The notes: generated by a model from the letters alone, not told the origin. Shown: positions 12,376 through 23,799, counted from the first letter of the stretch. The stretch: 64,000 nt of DNA from Sclerodactyla briareus (GCA_026419785.1 JAODTK010004987.1:124001-188000); one strand, 5' to 3'. Translations and numbers: made by a program.

Positions 12376-12731
12376 ATCTCGGAGGATTTTTTGTTTTGTT
12401 TTTGACGGCCTGATGCCGTTGAGTTAAAGTTTGACACAAGCCTCCTCTGCCATCCGTCCCACAGTCAGACGCACACGATGCAGCAAGGGGTGTATTGTTC
12501 AGTTATTCAGTGATCTTAGCTCTCAAAAGCTTCGGTATCAGACGGAAAACTACTATTAGTTACCAGGTTACGGACCGAGTGCGCAGCCAGGGCTATAATG
12601 AGAACTTGCTACGACTTGTGGTGAATTCCCAACAGCTAGAGCGGGCGCAACGCGCTTTGAATGTATGTGCGGCGAAAAACAACATCTCTTGATGAGGAGA
12701 AAAGCATTTCCGGTCGGCAGATTGTAGCCTA

Positions 12732-14042
12732 TGGGCGTCAACAGGGGGGGGGACGGGGGGGGGGGACATGTCAAATCGTTTGTCCCCCCAACTTTCCGGA
12801 CCGTAATAAAATAATGGGCACATGCCCGATTCGTATCACTCTAAAACGATTCAATTTTTGTCTAACCAAACAAAAATTGAATTGGAAGGAAATTGTCTCA
12901 AGTCCACTAAGTCCAGGCGCGGACCCAGGTGAATTCGAAGGGATTTACCCATGTTTCAAACGAATTCTCGAATTTTATTTTTAAAGCGGAAAGCCAAAGT
13001 GATTAGTTGTTTGCGGCCAATGTCGTTTTTATCCAGGCGTGTAGGCTAAAATATGCGAGGGAATGATTCGAATCATTTGTTCACCGCATAAGTACAGAAA
13101 CCTTGGGGGAAACTGCCCCCCCCCAATTTTCTTGAGATGAAAAATTCGTGGAAAATCTGGAAGGAAAAATGCAAAGTGAAAACTGAAAGATGGTACATTT
13201 TGCGACTTTTCCGAGAAAATGCCCGGGAAACATGCGCCGGCAGTTCCAGAGGACTGACTTGAAAAAGTCGGGTGAAAATTGTCGAACTCCAAATTGTTAA
13301 TGGTTCTGTAGGCCTCGGGCTTGTCCCTTCGATCCCACTAGAGATGTTCGGTTGTAGCCCCCTGGATCCACGCAAACAAGCCAGAGTGAGAAAAGTAATA
13401 ATAAAAAAAATACAATGGGTGAATTAGGGAAAATAATCTGTATGCACAATAAGGACCAATAGTAAAAAAAAGCAGTTCCGTCCCCGCCGCACGCTTTTTT
13501 AGATAATTGTAAAGTTCGGTTTTTTTTTGACAACTTCCACTGATAACTTCTTCAAAATATGGTTTAAAGGAAAAAGCTTCCTACTGAAAATGCCATGCCA
13601 ACTATGTACGGAACATTTTGGGGATGGCTTAAGCAAGCACTAAGGGGTCTCACCTCAGGGAAGAAAAGAAAAAAAAGAAAGAAGCCTCATGCTCAATTCC
13701 AGACTGCCTGTCCACGATACAGTACTAATATGGGTTTCTGGACTTCTGAGAGCAAAAAACAAAAAAAGGCCCTCACGCCCAACTTTCAGCAAAGTTAGTA
13801 CGAGAAACTATTTTTTTTTTTTACTTGGCCTAATAACTTTTGGTGTTTCCTCTTATTCAAATCACCTGTAGATGGGTGCGAGTAAGCCTGGCAATTGCCA
13901 TTTTTTCGTCGATCTGGAGGTTATGAGAACCTGAAATTTTTGTGGTACGCTTTCAAAGCCACCGATGCGTGCGCGCCCCTTGTGGTCATTTGCTTCGATG
14001 TGTCCCCTCCCCCCCCCACTTTTCAAATGGATGGACGCCCGT
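12732..14042 (+). mobile_element. Composite TIR element, GGGCGTC family, copy 1
   Basis: The element begins ATGGGCGTCAA and ends GGATGGACGCCC, giving a short inverted repeat around GGGCGTC. Just inside the left end is a long G run, then GTCCCCCCAACTTTCCGG; a C run and ACTTTTC lie just inside the right end. A second copy at 60,571-61,453 matches for most of the length, including ACCGTAATAAAA, GATTCAATTTTTGTCTAA and AAGTCCACTAA. About 400 bp of copy 1 (13,460-13,870, A- and T-tract rich) is missing from copy 2. No transposase is encoded, so it is non-autonomous. Confidence 0.7.
12914..13376 (+). mobile_element. hAT-like MITE nested in the composite element, copy 1
   Basis: The left end CAGGCGCGGACCCAGG and right end CCCCTGGATCCACGC are imperfect inverted repeats of the CAGGGGCGGATCCAGG type seen in many hAT-like MITEs. 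The equivalent segment at 60,746-61,178 has CAGGTGCGGATCCAG and CCCCTGGATCCCACGC. Both copies of the outer element carry it at the same place, so it was inserted before the outer element was copied, or it is an integral part. Confidence 0.5.
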
Positions 14043-15060
14043 TTGTAGCACCCTTGTTTTGTCCGTCACGTGTGGGTGAATGTCCCCACGAGGATCCTTC
14101 GTCGTAGATAGCTATGTTGAAGACGAATAATTGATTGATAGGTTTAATTTTTGGCCATGTTCTCATACGGATTTACGGTTGCATCGCGCACATAGGGATT
14201 GGTCGGCCTGTACTACTCGATTCACATCACGAAACTCACCCCACCCCTCTTGGGAAGAAATCTGTCTCCATGCCTGGTTTAAAGTATGTGCTATAAAGTG
14301 CCCTACTCTCAATTTTACTTTACCATGGGATTGAGAGACACACGTACATGGCATGTTTTTGTGGGATCGTGTTATTGCAATTATACATACACCAATTGAA
14401 AATATAAACTTTTCATAATTTTCGCCCCATTCTACTCACATGATCCTGTCCACTCAGAGGAAAGGTCTCACTTGATCAGGGCGTTTCGGATCAAGCTTCT
14501 GGGCTCATCCGATGTTGGCGAGAAATACATTCTCACATCTTCCTCAAAATGAACCCATATTTACGCACACCAAAAACTTGGGCAATATAGTTCTTGTACC
14601 CTCCCCTCCAGAAATCTCGACACGTCAATTTAGCCTTGAGCTGGAAATTGATTCTTCTGTTCTCTTTGTGTGCACGTGTTGACCTCTCGTATCGTCAGAT
14701 GGACCTTCAATTCATCCAAACCTTGTTCATTTCATTCAATTCACTCATCACGCTTGCGATTATGCAAGAGTCAAATTCCATAGCACAGTGGAACTCTTTG
14801 TTAAGACTTTGTCCATCAACTGCACCAAAAGATGTGTATCTTTTTGGATCACTACTAAACTTTGCGAAATTGTCGTGTAAGTACTAACGTTGAAGTGTGT
14901 AATACAGGAAGCTATTCCTAATGGACCTACCAAGTGTTTTCCCCTCCAAAATCAGCAAGCAATCATTGCAGAATTTTTTGGTTATCTTTTTTTTCACCAA
15001 ATACAGGAGAAATGCCATTTCCGGCCATCCTTAGAAATCTCTCAGAGACCAATAAGTTTC
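14042..15060. other. No recognised feature
   Basis: Mixed sequence with small frames and no repeats shared with the rest of the window that I could see. Confidence 0.4.
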
Positions 15061-15067
15061 TGGTGCG

Positions 15068-15201
15068 CTCCGCGCCAAGAACGCCTGGGTGGCGCTCCCC
15101 CTAGATGGTCAACCTATGATAATCTCATATCCCTTAGCCCCAAACACTCCAGACCTCGGCACCCCCATGGCCCCCTACTAAAAATTATCTGACTACGCCA
15201 C
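15068..15201 (-). mobile_element. Terminal part of a CAGTGGCGTAG element carrying the GGAGCGCC core
   Basis: Read on the minus strand, it starts CAGTGGCGTAGTCAGATAA at 15,201 and about 100 bp in reaches GGAGCGCCACCC, then CTTGGCGCGGAGCG. The same core recurs near 15,765, 23,170, 25,566 and 52,610. The far end of the element is not clear. Confidence 0.5.
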
Positions 15202-15259
15202 TGATAAATACCCCCGTTTTCAAATAAAATAAACAGTTCAGTATCTAGGGGAATCAGCA

Positions 15260-15301
15260 CCCCCCCCCCCCCCCCCCCCCCTGCCCCCCCCCCCCCCCCC
15301 G
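15260..15301. repeat. Long C tract (about 40 bp)
   Basis: Two C runs of about 21 and 19 bases are separated by TG. The length of such runs is unreliable in raw reads. The opposite strand is a G run with G-quadruplex potential. Confidence 0.8.
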
Positions 15302-15698
15302 CTTTGGGGGTTCGCACCTCCTGCGCTCCCATATCTTCCCCAATTATTATGTTGTGATCATTTTATGGTTTGCGCCCCCTCGAACCGAAAATCCTGGTCC
15401 TCCCTGGTACCTGAACATATGGGGTGCGGGATGGCGACGTGGTTCCTCCCCCTATTAGAACAAATAATCCACTCTTGCAATACACTGCAACCTGCAGTAT
15501 GCAATGTACCATTTGCCTGGCCGCGAGTCAGTAGTCCTAGCTATGCGCCACAAAATCTACCCTTCTAGCCTACATGTACTTTTCCATGACAAGTGTTGTC
15601 ATAACTTTTCTAAGACAATATTTGCCATCAATTCAACTGTCATGTAGTCGTTGAAACTTCTCCGGACTAAGTAACTCAGGATGTAACACTGCTGCTCC

Positions 15699-15830
15699 AA
15701 CAGTGGCGTAGATGTGTGTTTTTGCTCCTTGGGTTTGGTGACTGGTAAGAACATACTACTGAGCGGAGCGCCACCATTGGTTTGGCCGTGTAGCCGAGCA
15801 AACTTTGGCTTTCGAGACCATTCCATACCC
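15699..15830 (+). mobile_element. Second CAGTGGCGTAG element end with GGAGCGCC core
   Basis: CAGTGGCGTAGATGTG at 15,699 is followed 64 bp later by GCGGAGCGCCACCATTGG and then GTGTAGCCGAGCAAACTTT. This is the same order as in the other core-bearing elements. It lies about 500 bp from, and head-to-head with, the minus-strand end at 15,201. Confidence 0.45.
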
Positions 15831-15974
15831 GAACTTGCTGGGTGTTTGAAGCTGCATTCAAAACCAGCCTTGATATGTATCGCATGTCTGCCATTTCTAA
15901 TTTAATTTAGAAAATAAATCTAAGTATTGAAATGTTACTACTATCCGATCAGTCGAACTGATACAGAAATCTTA

Positions 15975-16437
15975 TCTACTACTATGCATCCTCCATTGAT
16001 TTCATTTCATCTGCCTTCCCATCGCAAGTTAAATTGGTCACCGCCCTCCTAAATTGCCCTACATTCCCAAACTTGTACATAATTTGATCTTCGTAGTACA
16101 CAAAACCGCACTGATTTGTTAAAACTGTGACATCGTCGTGGTTAGTCCCATCTAAGTCGCTCGCCACCATTTGTTGACGTTACTGCAGCTTATGGCAGTG
16201 AGCAACACCACTTAAATTGACAATAATTTTTCGAAAGACGATCCAAAGGTCAATCACGTGAACCTCATATACGGCCCCTGTTGTTTTTTCGTTGCATATA
16301 CTTCCGTCAAGAAGCAGCACATCAGACAATGCAACCAGTCTGTCTAAACAAGAATTATAAGTCACTAAACCCTAGCCATTAGTTATTGCAGTGTTAGTAA
16401 AATACCATTTTGGATTCCAGCTATTGGTGGGGAACAC
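15975..16437 (-). pseudogene. Possible decayed exon of an FG-GAP/VCBS-repeat protein
   Basis: Minus-strand translation gives two open stretches split by one stop near 16,178. The second contains VASDLDGTNHDDVTVLTNQ followed by GFVYYED, which resembles the DxDGxxxxDhhV calcium-binding loop and next strand of FG-GAP/VCBS beta-propeller repeats. A third loop-like stretch reads NLTCDGKADEM near 16,000. Upstream, VYEVHVIDL followed by DRLSKNY in a shifted frame may be an earlier loop. This is the only frame in the window that reads like a host-type protein rather than a mobile element. The similarity is short, the frame is broken and no splice sites were established, so a chance match remains possible. 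Confidence 0.33.
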
Positions 16438-17478
16438 ATTAATCCGTGTCCCAACCGGATTTCTCCTTGTGCCTTCCATATATTCACCGCAGTTGTATAG
16501 ATGGCACGTTAGGAGACAACATATTTGTCAATTTCTCACGAATTGACGTGCAAAGGGCCTACTGTATATTCTGTAGGTACGGCTTTGAAAATAGCGCGCG
16601 CAGCCCGATTTTTTTTGCCCGTCCTGGCCTCCTCTACATTAATTTAGGCAATCCATCAATCCGAAATACTGTTAGTGCTTCGTGTTATGGTCGAACTGTA
16701 CTTTCCCTAGCTATAACCCGCATTTCTTAATTTTTGGGGGAGGGGGGGAGGATGATTAAATAGTCCACCCCAACAAGCAATATCGGGAGATTGGGGGACT
16801 GACGGTGACTACTTGATGTGCGCGATGATTTCATTCACCTATCCAACAAATTTGGGGATTTTTACTTCATACTATTGATATGGTCATTCGTCGCAGTAGT
16901 AAATCTATTTTTATTTCCAGCAATGCGAATTAGAGCTGGACCGTAGCCTGAAATATTGAGGGGGCGAAGTGTGCTGTGTGAAGGTATAATAGGGGGAAAT
17001 GGGGATCAGTCACGAGTGGAACAGAATACTTTTCACTCTCGCAACCGGAAATGCCGTAGTACAAATTGTGGGCGGGGGACGACCGGGTAGCCTCTACTCC
17101 ACCACCTGCCTGCTCCATACCATCTGCCTACTGCTACGTTGGATTGTCGGGGGTTTTTTCGGGTTAAGGGGAATTTTCTTTTTGTATGTGAGCCTATATT
17201 TACGTCCTTTTCTTCTCTGAGGCCCCTCTGAATCCATTGTTCAATGGAGCTGCTAATTTTTTTTTAATATATACTATAATTGAAGTAGGAACATGGCCCT
17301 ATACCAGGCCCTCCTGTTTTCCCCTCGTGACTAGGTGTTCGTGTAAGGTTGAAGAGCTTGTCACCATGCATGCATCATTCCCCTTTAGGGTCCCGCCGCC
17401 CATTTGTGTCGTTCGTTTTGTCACACAATTGAATGTTTTTCCCTTACTGCCACCCCTTCCAACCCCTCACCCACAAAC
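16437..17478. other. No recognised feature
   Basis: Contains G-rich (16,735-16,750) and T-rich tracts and several frames under 95 codons that match nothing I know. Confidence 0.4.
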
Positions 17479-17775
17479 TATAGTGGTCGTGTGTCTATGC
17501 CCCCTCCTCCCCGATCACAGCTCTCTGTGAACGGTTTTGCCGGAAATTGTGATCCATTAAGAGTAGCATGCTGGAATAACCGTACATAACGGAGCTTGGA
17601 TATAAGCAGGTTATGAGGAAACACGTCAAACGCCTTGGAGAAATCCATAACGGCCAGGTCAACCTGATATTTATCTGTCAAGGGTCTAGCTAGATCCTTA
17701 TGTGAGGATTAATTGTGCTTCACAAGATGACTGCGTGCGTCTGAACCTATGCTGTTTCCCAGTTGAGATCATATA
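17478..17775 (-). pseudogene. Non-LTR retrotransposon RT fragment
   Basis: Minus-strand translation from 17,770 gives FRRTRSHLVKHN (the QxGFR block), HKDLA, then YQVDLAVMDFSKAFD and PHNLLISKLRY at about 17,590-17,665, which include the first catalytic Asp of RT motif A. After a frame change, NFRQNRSQRAVIGEEG follows at 17,510-17,555. The order matches motifs A to B of CR1/Jockey-type enzymes. No flanking parts were found, so it is an isolated piece of about 300 bp. Confidence 0.78.
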
Positions 17776-19060
17776 GTTTATACTTGGACCGACTCACATA
17801 CATTTTGAAATGAATTATCGTCATCCTAAGCAAACCGGCGAACTTGACTGACGACCGTTCAGATTAAACATGGATCCATATGATTTATGTCACGCAACCA
17901 AAGACCCCTTCCCTGGGCAAACCGACCGCCCGCCCCTCCAACTTGATGGACAAAGCGGAAACACGCCCCTGTGTACATGTTTCAGCAGTAACGTACGGTG
18001 CGAGCATTAGGCAATATCGATCCATGCTTGAACCTGATTGCCGTAAGTACAGATAATTGCACCTACTGTGCTACCTCCTTAACTGATCATGCCCCATTGT
18101 ATTCATTACTCCACGGCTCTCCTGATCACTCTTCGTTACCACCGTATGGCACTCAAATCATCAGACACAATCCGCACCTGAAGGGCAGGAAGTCCAATCA
18201 TTTCGTACCTAGGACGGGACTTGGCGCCCCTCCTCCCAATTGGATACAATATCGTATGGTAAGCGGCCATAACTCTGGTTTGTCCTTCTGGGTGCCAGAG
18301 GCACCCCTTTTTCCTGCTTCACCTATTTATAGAAAATAAGCTGAAAATATCACCAAAATGGCTGGTTTAGGTGTGTGAGGGAGGAGAAGTGGATTTTTTT
18401 TCCCTTCCCCTTTGGAAGGTCATGGTCCGTTTTCTCCAGGACTTATGTCCTCTTGGTCTCTGCCATCTCCTTCTTCTAGTAGGAATCAGACATAAAGTAG
18501 GGTTTTTTTTCTCGGTTTGCCCTCCAAAGTGCCTCTCATCCTTTATTTTTTTTCGTGTTCTTTCAGTGATATGCGAAAATAATACTAAAACTTACAATTT
18601 TTTCCTGCTACAAGCCATTTTTCTTCTTTACTGTTGTGGAGGAGGGGATCCGTTCTGGATACCGCGAACTCACGTCACAGCGCCTTACACATAGAAATTC
18701 ATTAGGGCGTTTATGTTTACGATCACAAGGGTGGTGACCACGCGTCGTAGCTAATTACAGCCAGGGTTGGGACATCCTTCCATTTAGAACATTTTTTATG
18801 CGGTCCATATAGCGATTTATAGAAAATGAAACCTATCTATTGTTCCTTCTTCCTTCGGAGAAAAAGAGTTTTGCCCACGACCACTCCGGATGGGCCGTTA
18901 CTGGCCATATGGGCGGCTGTAAACAAACATTGTAACCGTATTTCAACCGCCGCTTTATCGTCTTCGTATCAAGTCCACCTCCCTTCCCCCCAGTTTACAG
19001 AATTGCCAATAGAGATGTTGAGACAACGAGATCCATCTTTCAAGGCCGTGCACATGCGGG
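17775..19060. other. Unrecognised DNA, T-tract rich toward 18.5 kb
   Basis: No domain was recognised. Around 18,180-18,700 there are many short T and C runs, and the palindromic GGGTGCCAGAGGCACCCC lies near 18,290. This may be the interior of an unidentified non-autonomous element. Confidence 0.35.
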
Positions 19061-19065
19061 GCAAG

Positions 19066-19245
19066 CGATCTGGGGGGGGGGGGGAAGAAGGACGGCGTCC
19101 CAATATTTTGGTTGGAGGGCACGCAATGCATTTTGTCCCCCCCCCCCAATATTTCTGTTGGGGGAGGGGGACGCAATCATTTTTCCCCCACCAATTTTTG
19201 TTGCGGAGGGGGCCGCCCGTCTTTGTGCCCCCCTCCCAATATTTG
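19066..19245. repeat. Foldback minisatellite, CCCCAATATT/GTTGGGG units
   Basis: Three to four units of about 45-50 bp. Each has a C run plus CAATATTT on one side and GTTGGGGGAGG plus GACGCAATCATTTT on the other. Every unit can fold on itself (CCCCAA against TTGGGG). A single related unit lies at 21,490-21,545. Confidence 0.65.
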
Positions 19246-19603
19246 AGCCCAATTATTTCGCCGACCTGGTTCCGACATTCCGCAGCCAATTGTGTTTGAA
19301 CAAATCCATCCTTACCTATAATTGATCAGTTGAGCGCATTCTGTTGTTCACTTTTCGATTTTTTTTTCGCGATTTATCTGTTACTTCACACATGTATACA
19401 CTCTGCAGTATGTCCCATTCAGGGTATGACTCGGCCAGAACTCACGGCCCCGCGGAGAATACACTGGGCCTCCTGCAGAGAAAATGTTATCCGCTACCGT
19501 GGATCCCTTCTAGTATAGCTCGTCATATGGCAGTTGGAGCAGTATCAATCAGCTGAACACCAACTGATGACATGATCTAATGTGAGAGATCTGAAAGTGG
19601 GAC

Positions 19604-19770
19604 AAGCATGGGCGTCACCCGCGGGGACGGGGGAGGTGGAAACAATGACCTCCCCACTTTTTGACAATGCTCCCATTGACTTCAACATTTTCACACAGTA
19701 TCTTTATAAAATGTGGCCATATCCCCTTCCCCCCCCCCCCCCACACACCACTTTTGAAGTGGTGGCGGGG
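19604..19770 (+). mobile_element. GGGCGTC element end and adjoining hairpin
   Basis: CATGGGCGTCACCCGCGG, then GACGGGGGAGG and CCTCCCCACTTTTTGACA, match the two ends of the composite element at 12,732 and 60,571 brought close together. At 19,747-19,764 CACCACTT and AAGTGGTG form a hairpin, flanked by a C run on the left and GCGGGGG on the right. This looks like a short deletion derivative of the family. Confidence 0.45.
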
Positions 19771-19944
19771 GACCAGTACGGCGATAGGCCTAACTTCAGT
19801 GGCCTAACTGCTAAATTCGAACTCTACTACCCATCCTGAGTACCACTCCATCCTCTATTTTTGTGCGTGGTGTTACTGTCGTCGCTTCAGACTCCGATGG
19901 CCGGGCAAACGGAGCGTACGTAACGTACATGCATCGCTCGCTCG

Positions 19945-20070
19945 TCGGCCCGGGCATTCTTTTCAGCTCCCGGGCAGCTTTTCCACGCACCGGGCAGTCC
20001 TTAGCCTGGCAGCACGCGGCATTCTTTTGTCCATCCCTGGCAGTCCCGGGGGCAGTCTTTAGTAGGACCC
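19945..20070 (-). repeat. 22-bp minisatellite, GACTGCCCGG family, inverted copy 2
   Basis: The reverse complement shows GTCCTACTAAAGACTGCC, then several GGACTGCCCGG-like units. The opening and unit order agree with the plus-strand block at 11,917-12,053, 8 kb away. Confidence 0.75.
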
Positions 20071-20099
20071 TTGGTTTGCACAGTATGACCTGTCACTAA

Positions 20100-20990
20100 C
20101 GATCCTGAATGTTTTCCTAACATAACGTTAATACTGGTACCAGCACCGCTCCCGGTGCCAAGGCCTCGGTACTACCGGGTTCCACGAATCATCAGTACCA
20201 CGCGCAACCCTATTTCTCGTGGTGTTTGGTTATTAATAGGCTAGTAATACTAGGCAATGCCCCAACCTCCCCCTTCAATAACACAACAGTAAACAATGTT
20301 TTTCACGTTAATTGTTTACTTCTCCCAAGTTCCCATCCTTCATTCTGACGAACTGTAATTTGTGCACCGTTATTTTTTTACGACTTCGTCTGAGAGTCAC
20401 AACGTCTTTTGGGGCAACTACAATTTAGCGGTTTCTATTATCTCCAGGTATTCCTACACTTCTAATAGGACTGTTATTTTGAATTGTTGGTGGGATTTTG
20501 GAAATAATTGAAAAAGCCCGCTTAACCAATGCAGGAATTCCTTTAACTTGTCCCGTCTCCAGCCATGCCTAGGCCTAGTGTTACTGTTCCACGCATGACT
20601 TACATCAATATTAACGTTACAGTAAACTATGAGGCGATGATACAAGTTTTCACACACATTCTTACTTGCATTATAATGCCATTTCCAATTGAACGCCCGG
20701 AAATATGTGCAATGTAGTCCAAGGGTGGCTGTTTCTTTGCGATCGACTATATTTTACTATTCAAATTCCAACCCGAATTCCAGCAGAACAAGGGTCCAAG
20801 CCCGAAAGAATTTCATTGCCAAATGTCTAGGTCTGGGAACCGCCCAAGAGTGCGTTGTGGATTCCTCCTCCGATCATGTCGTGGCGGGACCGGGACCGGA
20901 CTGTTGAACAATGTGCGATAACAATACACTTCACGATCCGACTCCCCCAGGACGTTTGTGAGTACAGGGAAATGCATGGCGGCTATCACT
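20100..20990. other. No recognised gene; GGTACC-rich words at 20,127-20,200
   Basis: The first 100 bp repeats GGTACCAG, CCGGTGCC and CGGTACTACCGG words like those near 9.0 and 10.3 kb. The rest gave only short frames without family matches. Confidence 0.35.
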
Positions 20991-21085
20991 AGGAAGGGGG
21001 GGGGTTACATAGGCCATCCCCCAATTTTTTTCTTTAGTGCGGGGGGGGGGTACTATATCAAATGTCCCCCTCCAATATTTTGCAA
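20990..21085. repeat. G-tract/C-tract foldback remnants
   Basis: G run, then CATCCCCCAATTTTTT, then a second G run, then GTCCCCCTCCAATATTTTG. The words agree with the foldback minisatellite at 19.1 kb and with the ends of the GGGCGTC elements. Confidence 0.5.
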
Positions 21086-21489
21086 CTGGTGAAAAAATCC
21101 TCGATCGAAGTACTTTAGCACCACTAAACCACCAAATACGTATGCCTATCAATTGCTAAATTTTCTGTTCAGAGGGGCCAAAACGCAAAAAATATCCGAG
21201 CTGCTGCGCGTTGTATTGTTTTATTTGTCGTTCCATTAGCCACATGCCTGGTGGCACAACTTCGTCAGATCGGGCAAATATTTTTTTCCTCCAACGGTCA
21301 TCTATCGGTGAACATATTGGATTAGGAGGCCACGATGAGATTTGGTTTGCGATTCACTTCTCCCCCTCCCCCCATGCCATGATTCCTACTGCCATTTTTC
21401 CAATACTGCACATAACCGCTGCAAGAGTTTAGTCTACTTCTAATCCTTATTGTTCATACAGACTGGCTTTATCAGCCTTATGTACTGCT

Positions 21490-21545
21490 AAATAGGACTG
21501 GGGAGGGGGGACGCGTCCCCCCAATATTCGGTTGGGGGGGGTGCG
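21490..21545. repeat. Single foldback unit (CCCCAATATT type)
   Basis: GGGGACGCGTCCCC is followed by CCAATATTCGGTTGGGG. Arms CCCCCCAA and TTGGGGGG pair perfectly. Just beyond, at about 21,585-21,600, GCGGCG and CGCCGC form another hairpin. Confidence 0.55.
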
Positions 21546-21599
21546 GACGTGCGCGCATCGAAAATTGCGTATCCAAAAGTGTTTCGCGGCGCTTCGCCG

Positions 21600-23150
21600 C
21601 AATTGCGGCTTTTACTTCTCTGTTCTACCTCAATTTAGTCACGGGGCGGCATCGAAATGCGGCTAAGGAACGTCACAAATTGCGTTGTCCAAAAGGAACA
21701 TGATTCAAGATTCAAAATTGAAGGAAAGGCTGAGTCCAAGTTGCCTGAATTTTTCGATGGAATGCCCCGAAGTGTAAAATTTGTTGTTTTTTGGAAGAAA
21801 CGAGGTTGAGGCGACTGGGGTTCACCACCTGGCGGGACTTTTGAATTTGTTTGCATATAGGTCTCATTTGCAATTTAAATAGAGTATTCGCAATCAATTT
21901 ATGGTTGCGACCACTCGTTGAAGATGGGTGCGTTGCACGGTGCACATACTAATAGGGCAGGCACACGATGCGGGTGGAATCCCTGACGGACAACTGAGGA
22001 TTGGCTCAACAGATGTTATATCTCGAGAATGAAAACTGATCTCAGGTCCCTAACGCCATTTGGAGTTTATTGGCTTGCTTTCAAGGTTTGGTCCATTGAA
22101 CGGGGAAATCGGGGGAGGATCCCAACTGCGTCAATCACGCATGACTTGACAACCCGGGTGAAGTTATAATTATCAATATCTCATTGTTTCATTTTGTTGA
22201 ATGAGTCAACAGTAGCCTAAGTTCTGTTGTCTTTCTGCCACCAAAGTCACCATCACCATCTACTAACCCACTACCGCAATCCTCTCCATGACCTAATGCT
22301 TATCCAGAAGTTGAAATAATGTTGATTTCATAGGAAAAACAAGACTGCCTGCAGGGTTGTGCAAGTCTGACAATCATTTTTTATTGCCCTAATGCTCTTA
22401 TACGATCTTGTCAACATACAATGCAAACCGCAAAAAAATGTACTACTTCCGGACGGCAAGTCGTTAACATGAACGTATGTTGGTTTAGACTGACGCATTC
22501 TGCTTTCTCGCCTTGTATATTAGCCTCTTTATATTTCATCCTGCAGTTTGTCCTTTAAAATAGCTATCGAAGATTTGGCCAGGGGACGCCACAACATCGT
22601 GCAAAATTGACGTGAATTCAAATTCAGGTGAAGTTTATAATCCAAAGATTTCCTTCTTTTTCGGCTGGAATGTCCAAATGGTTTAATTGTTCGGTTTATT
22701 TCTTGTTAATCTCAGTTGGCTACCTGTCCTGGACCAAGATTGTGAGTGCCCCTCCAATGCACCTGTGGCCCGCAAAGCTGAGGATAAAATGGGGGCCGTA
22801 ATCTTGAGTGAAAAACTCAGGCCTATCTAAGTGATAGGTCGAGAGGGGTCAGGTCAAATTGGATCCTGCAAATCTCGCGCTCTTTCGCGTTACGTAGGGG
22901 TTGTGGGCCAGTTCCCATTTCCTTGCTCCTTCCATGACGGTTAACCTCATGCACGTATTTTAGATTTCCCAGCCCAACGCAAAACTAACAAATTAGCCCT
23001 GAGGCGACAAGTTTATGGCAAAACCTTCCCTAAAATGAAAATTCGTTATCAATTTCAGGAATACTGCTAACTGTCCCTCACTAATTAAGGCACGGGAATT
23101 GCCTTTTCCCTGCAATCTATAGGCTCTGTCAAACGAAAAAAAAGTTTGTA
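21600..23150. other. No recognised feature
   Basis: Unique-looking sequence with short frames. No domain, tandem repeat or TIR element was noted. Confidence 0.4.
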
Positions 23151-23192
23151 CGCTACGCGCGCCACCCTTGGTGCACTCCGCTCCATATATCA
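23150..23192 (-). repeat. GGAGCGCC core, isolated copy
   Basis: On the minus strand GGAGCGGAGTGCACC is followed by AAGGGTGGCGCGCG, GTAGCGTACAAACT and a T tract. This is the same order as the cores in the elements at 15.1, 15.8, 25.6 and 52.6 kb. No TIR could be assigned. Confidence 0.5.
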
Positions 23193-23588
23193 TCTATCCG
23201 CCCCCAATCCTTTCACACAAACGCCGCCCTTGATTTAACGTATTGACGTATGCACTATTAGGCGCAGATGCGGGGCAAAACAATTATGAACTTTGGGAAA
23301 CGGTTGAAATGACCATATTTGCCGCTGCCGGGCCTCGAATTTTTTCGATCAAATGCTCGGGAAATGCACAACATTTCCCACGACAGTGAATGTTCAGCAA
23401 GTGTGTACGATGCTGGCAACCCCACATCCACTCTGGAAGGGTCCATGGGTAGCGGAATACCTCTATAAAAAGAGTAGGTATGGTAAGAATGATGAGAATT
23501 GTAAATGCATAAACTTTGATCAGTTTTTCCAGGGATTTTTGTCGTCATTTTAATGATGTTGCTACTGCCCATCAGGCCCTAGTATTCT

Positions 23589-23604
23589 GGGGGGGGGGGG
23601 GGTT
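23589..23604. repeat. G homopolymer
   Basis: A run of about 14 G. The run length is uncertain if the sequence comes from long reads. Confidence 0.7.
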
Positions 23605-23799
23605 ATGACGACAAATCCGGCGAAGAAGACCGGCGTTACAGCCGTTCACAAGTCATACGTGTTTCCGTTTCCGATTGTTTACATCGCTGAGCACGACTTT
23701 GAAACAACGAGGAGTTTACTTACCTGGAGAATTGACCAAGATTACCTGCGATGGCTAAACAGATCTACGGGGTTTACTAGAATGCAACCCGGGCCTTGA

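Noticed and set aside
18826..19299. 157-codon plus-strand frame
   Set aside because: Its second half is translated foldback minisatellite (proline/glycine-rich runs from C and G tracts), so it is not evidence of a gene.
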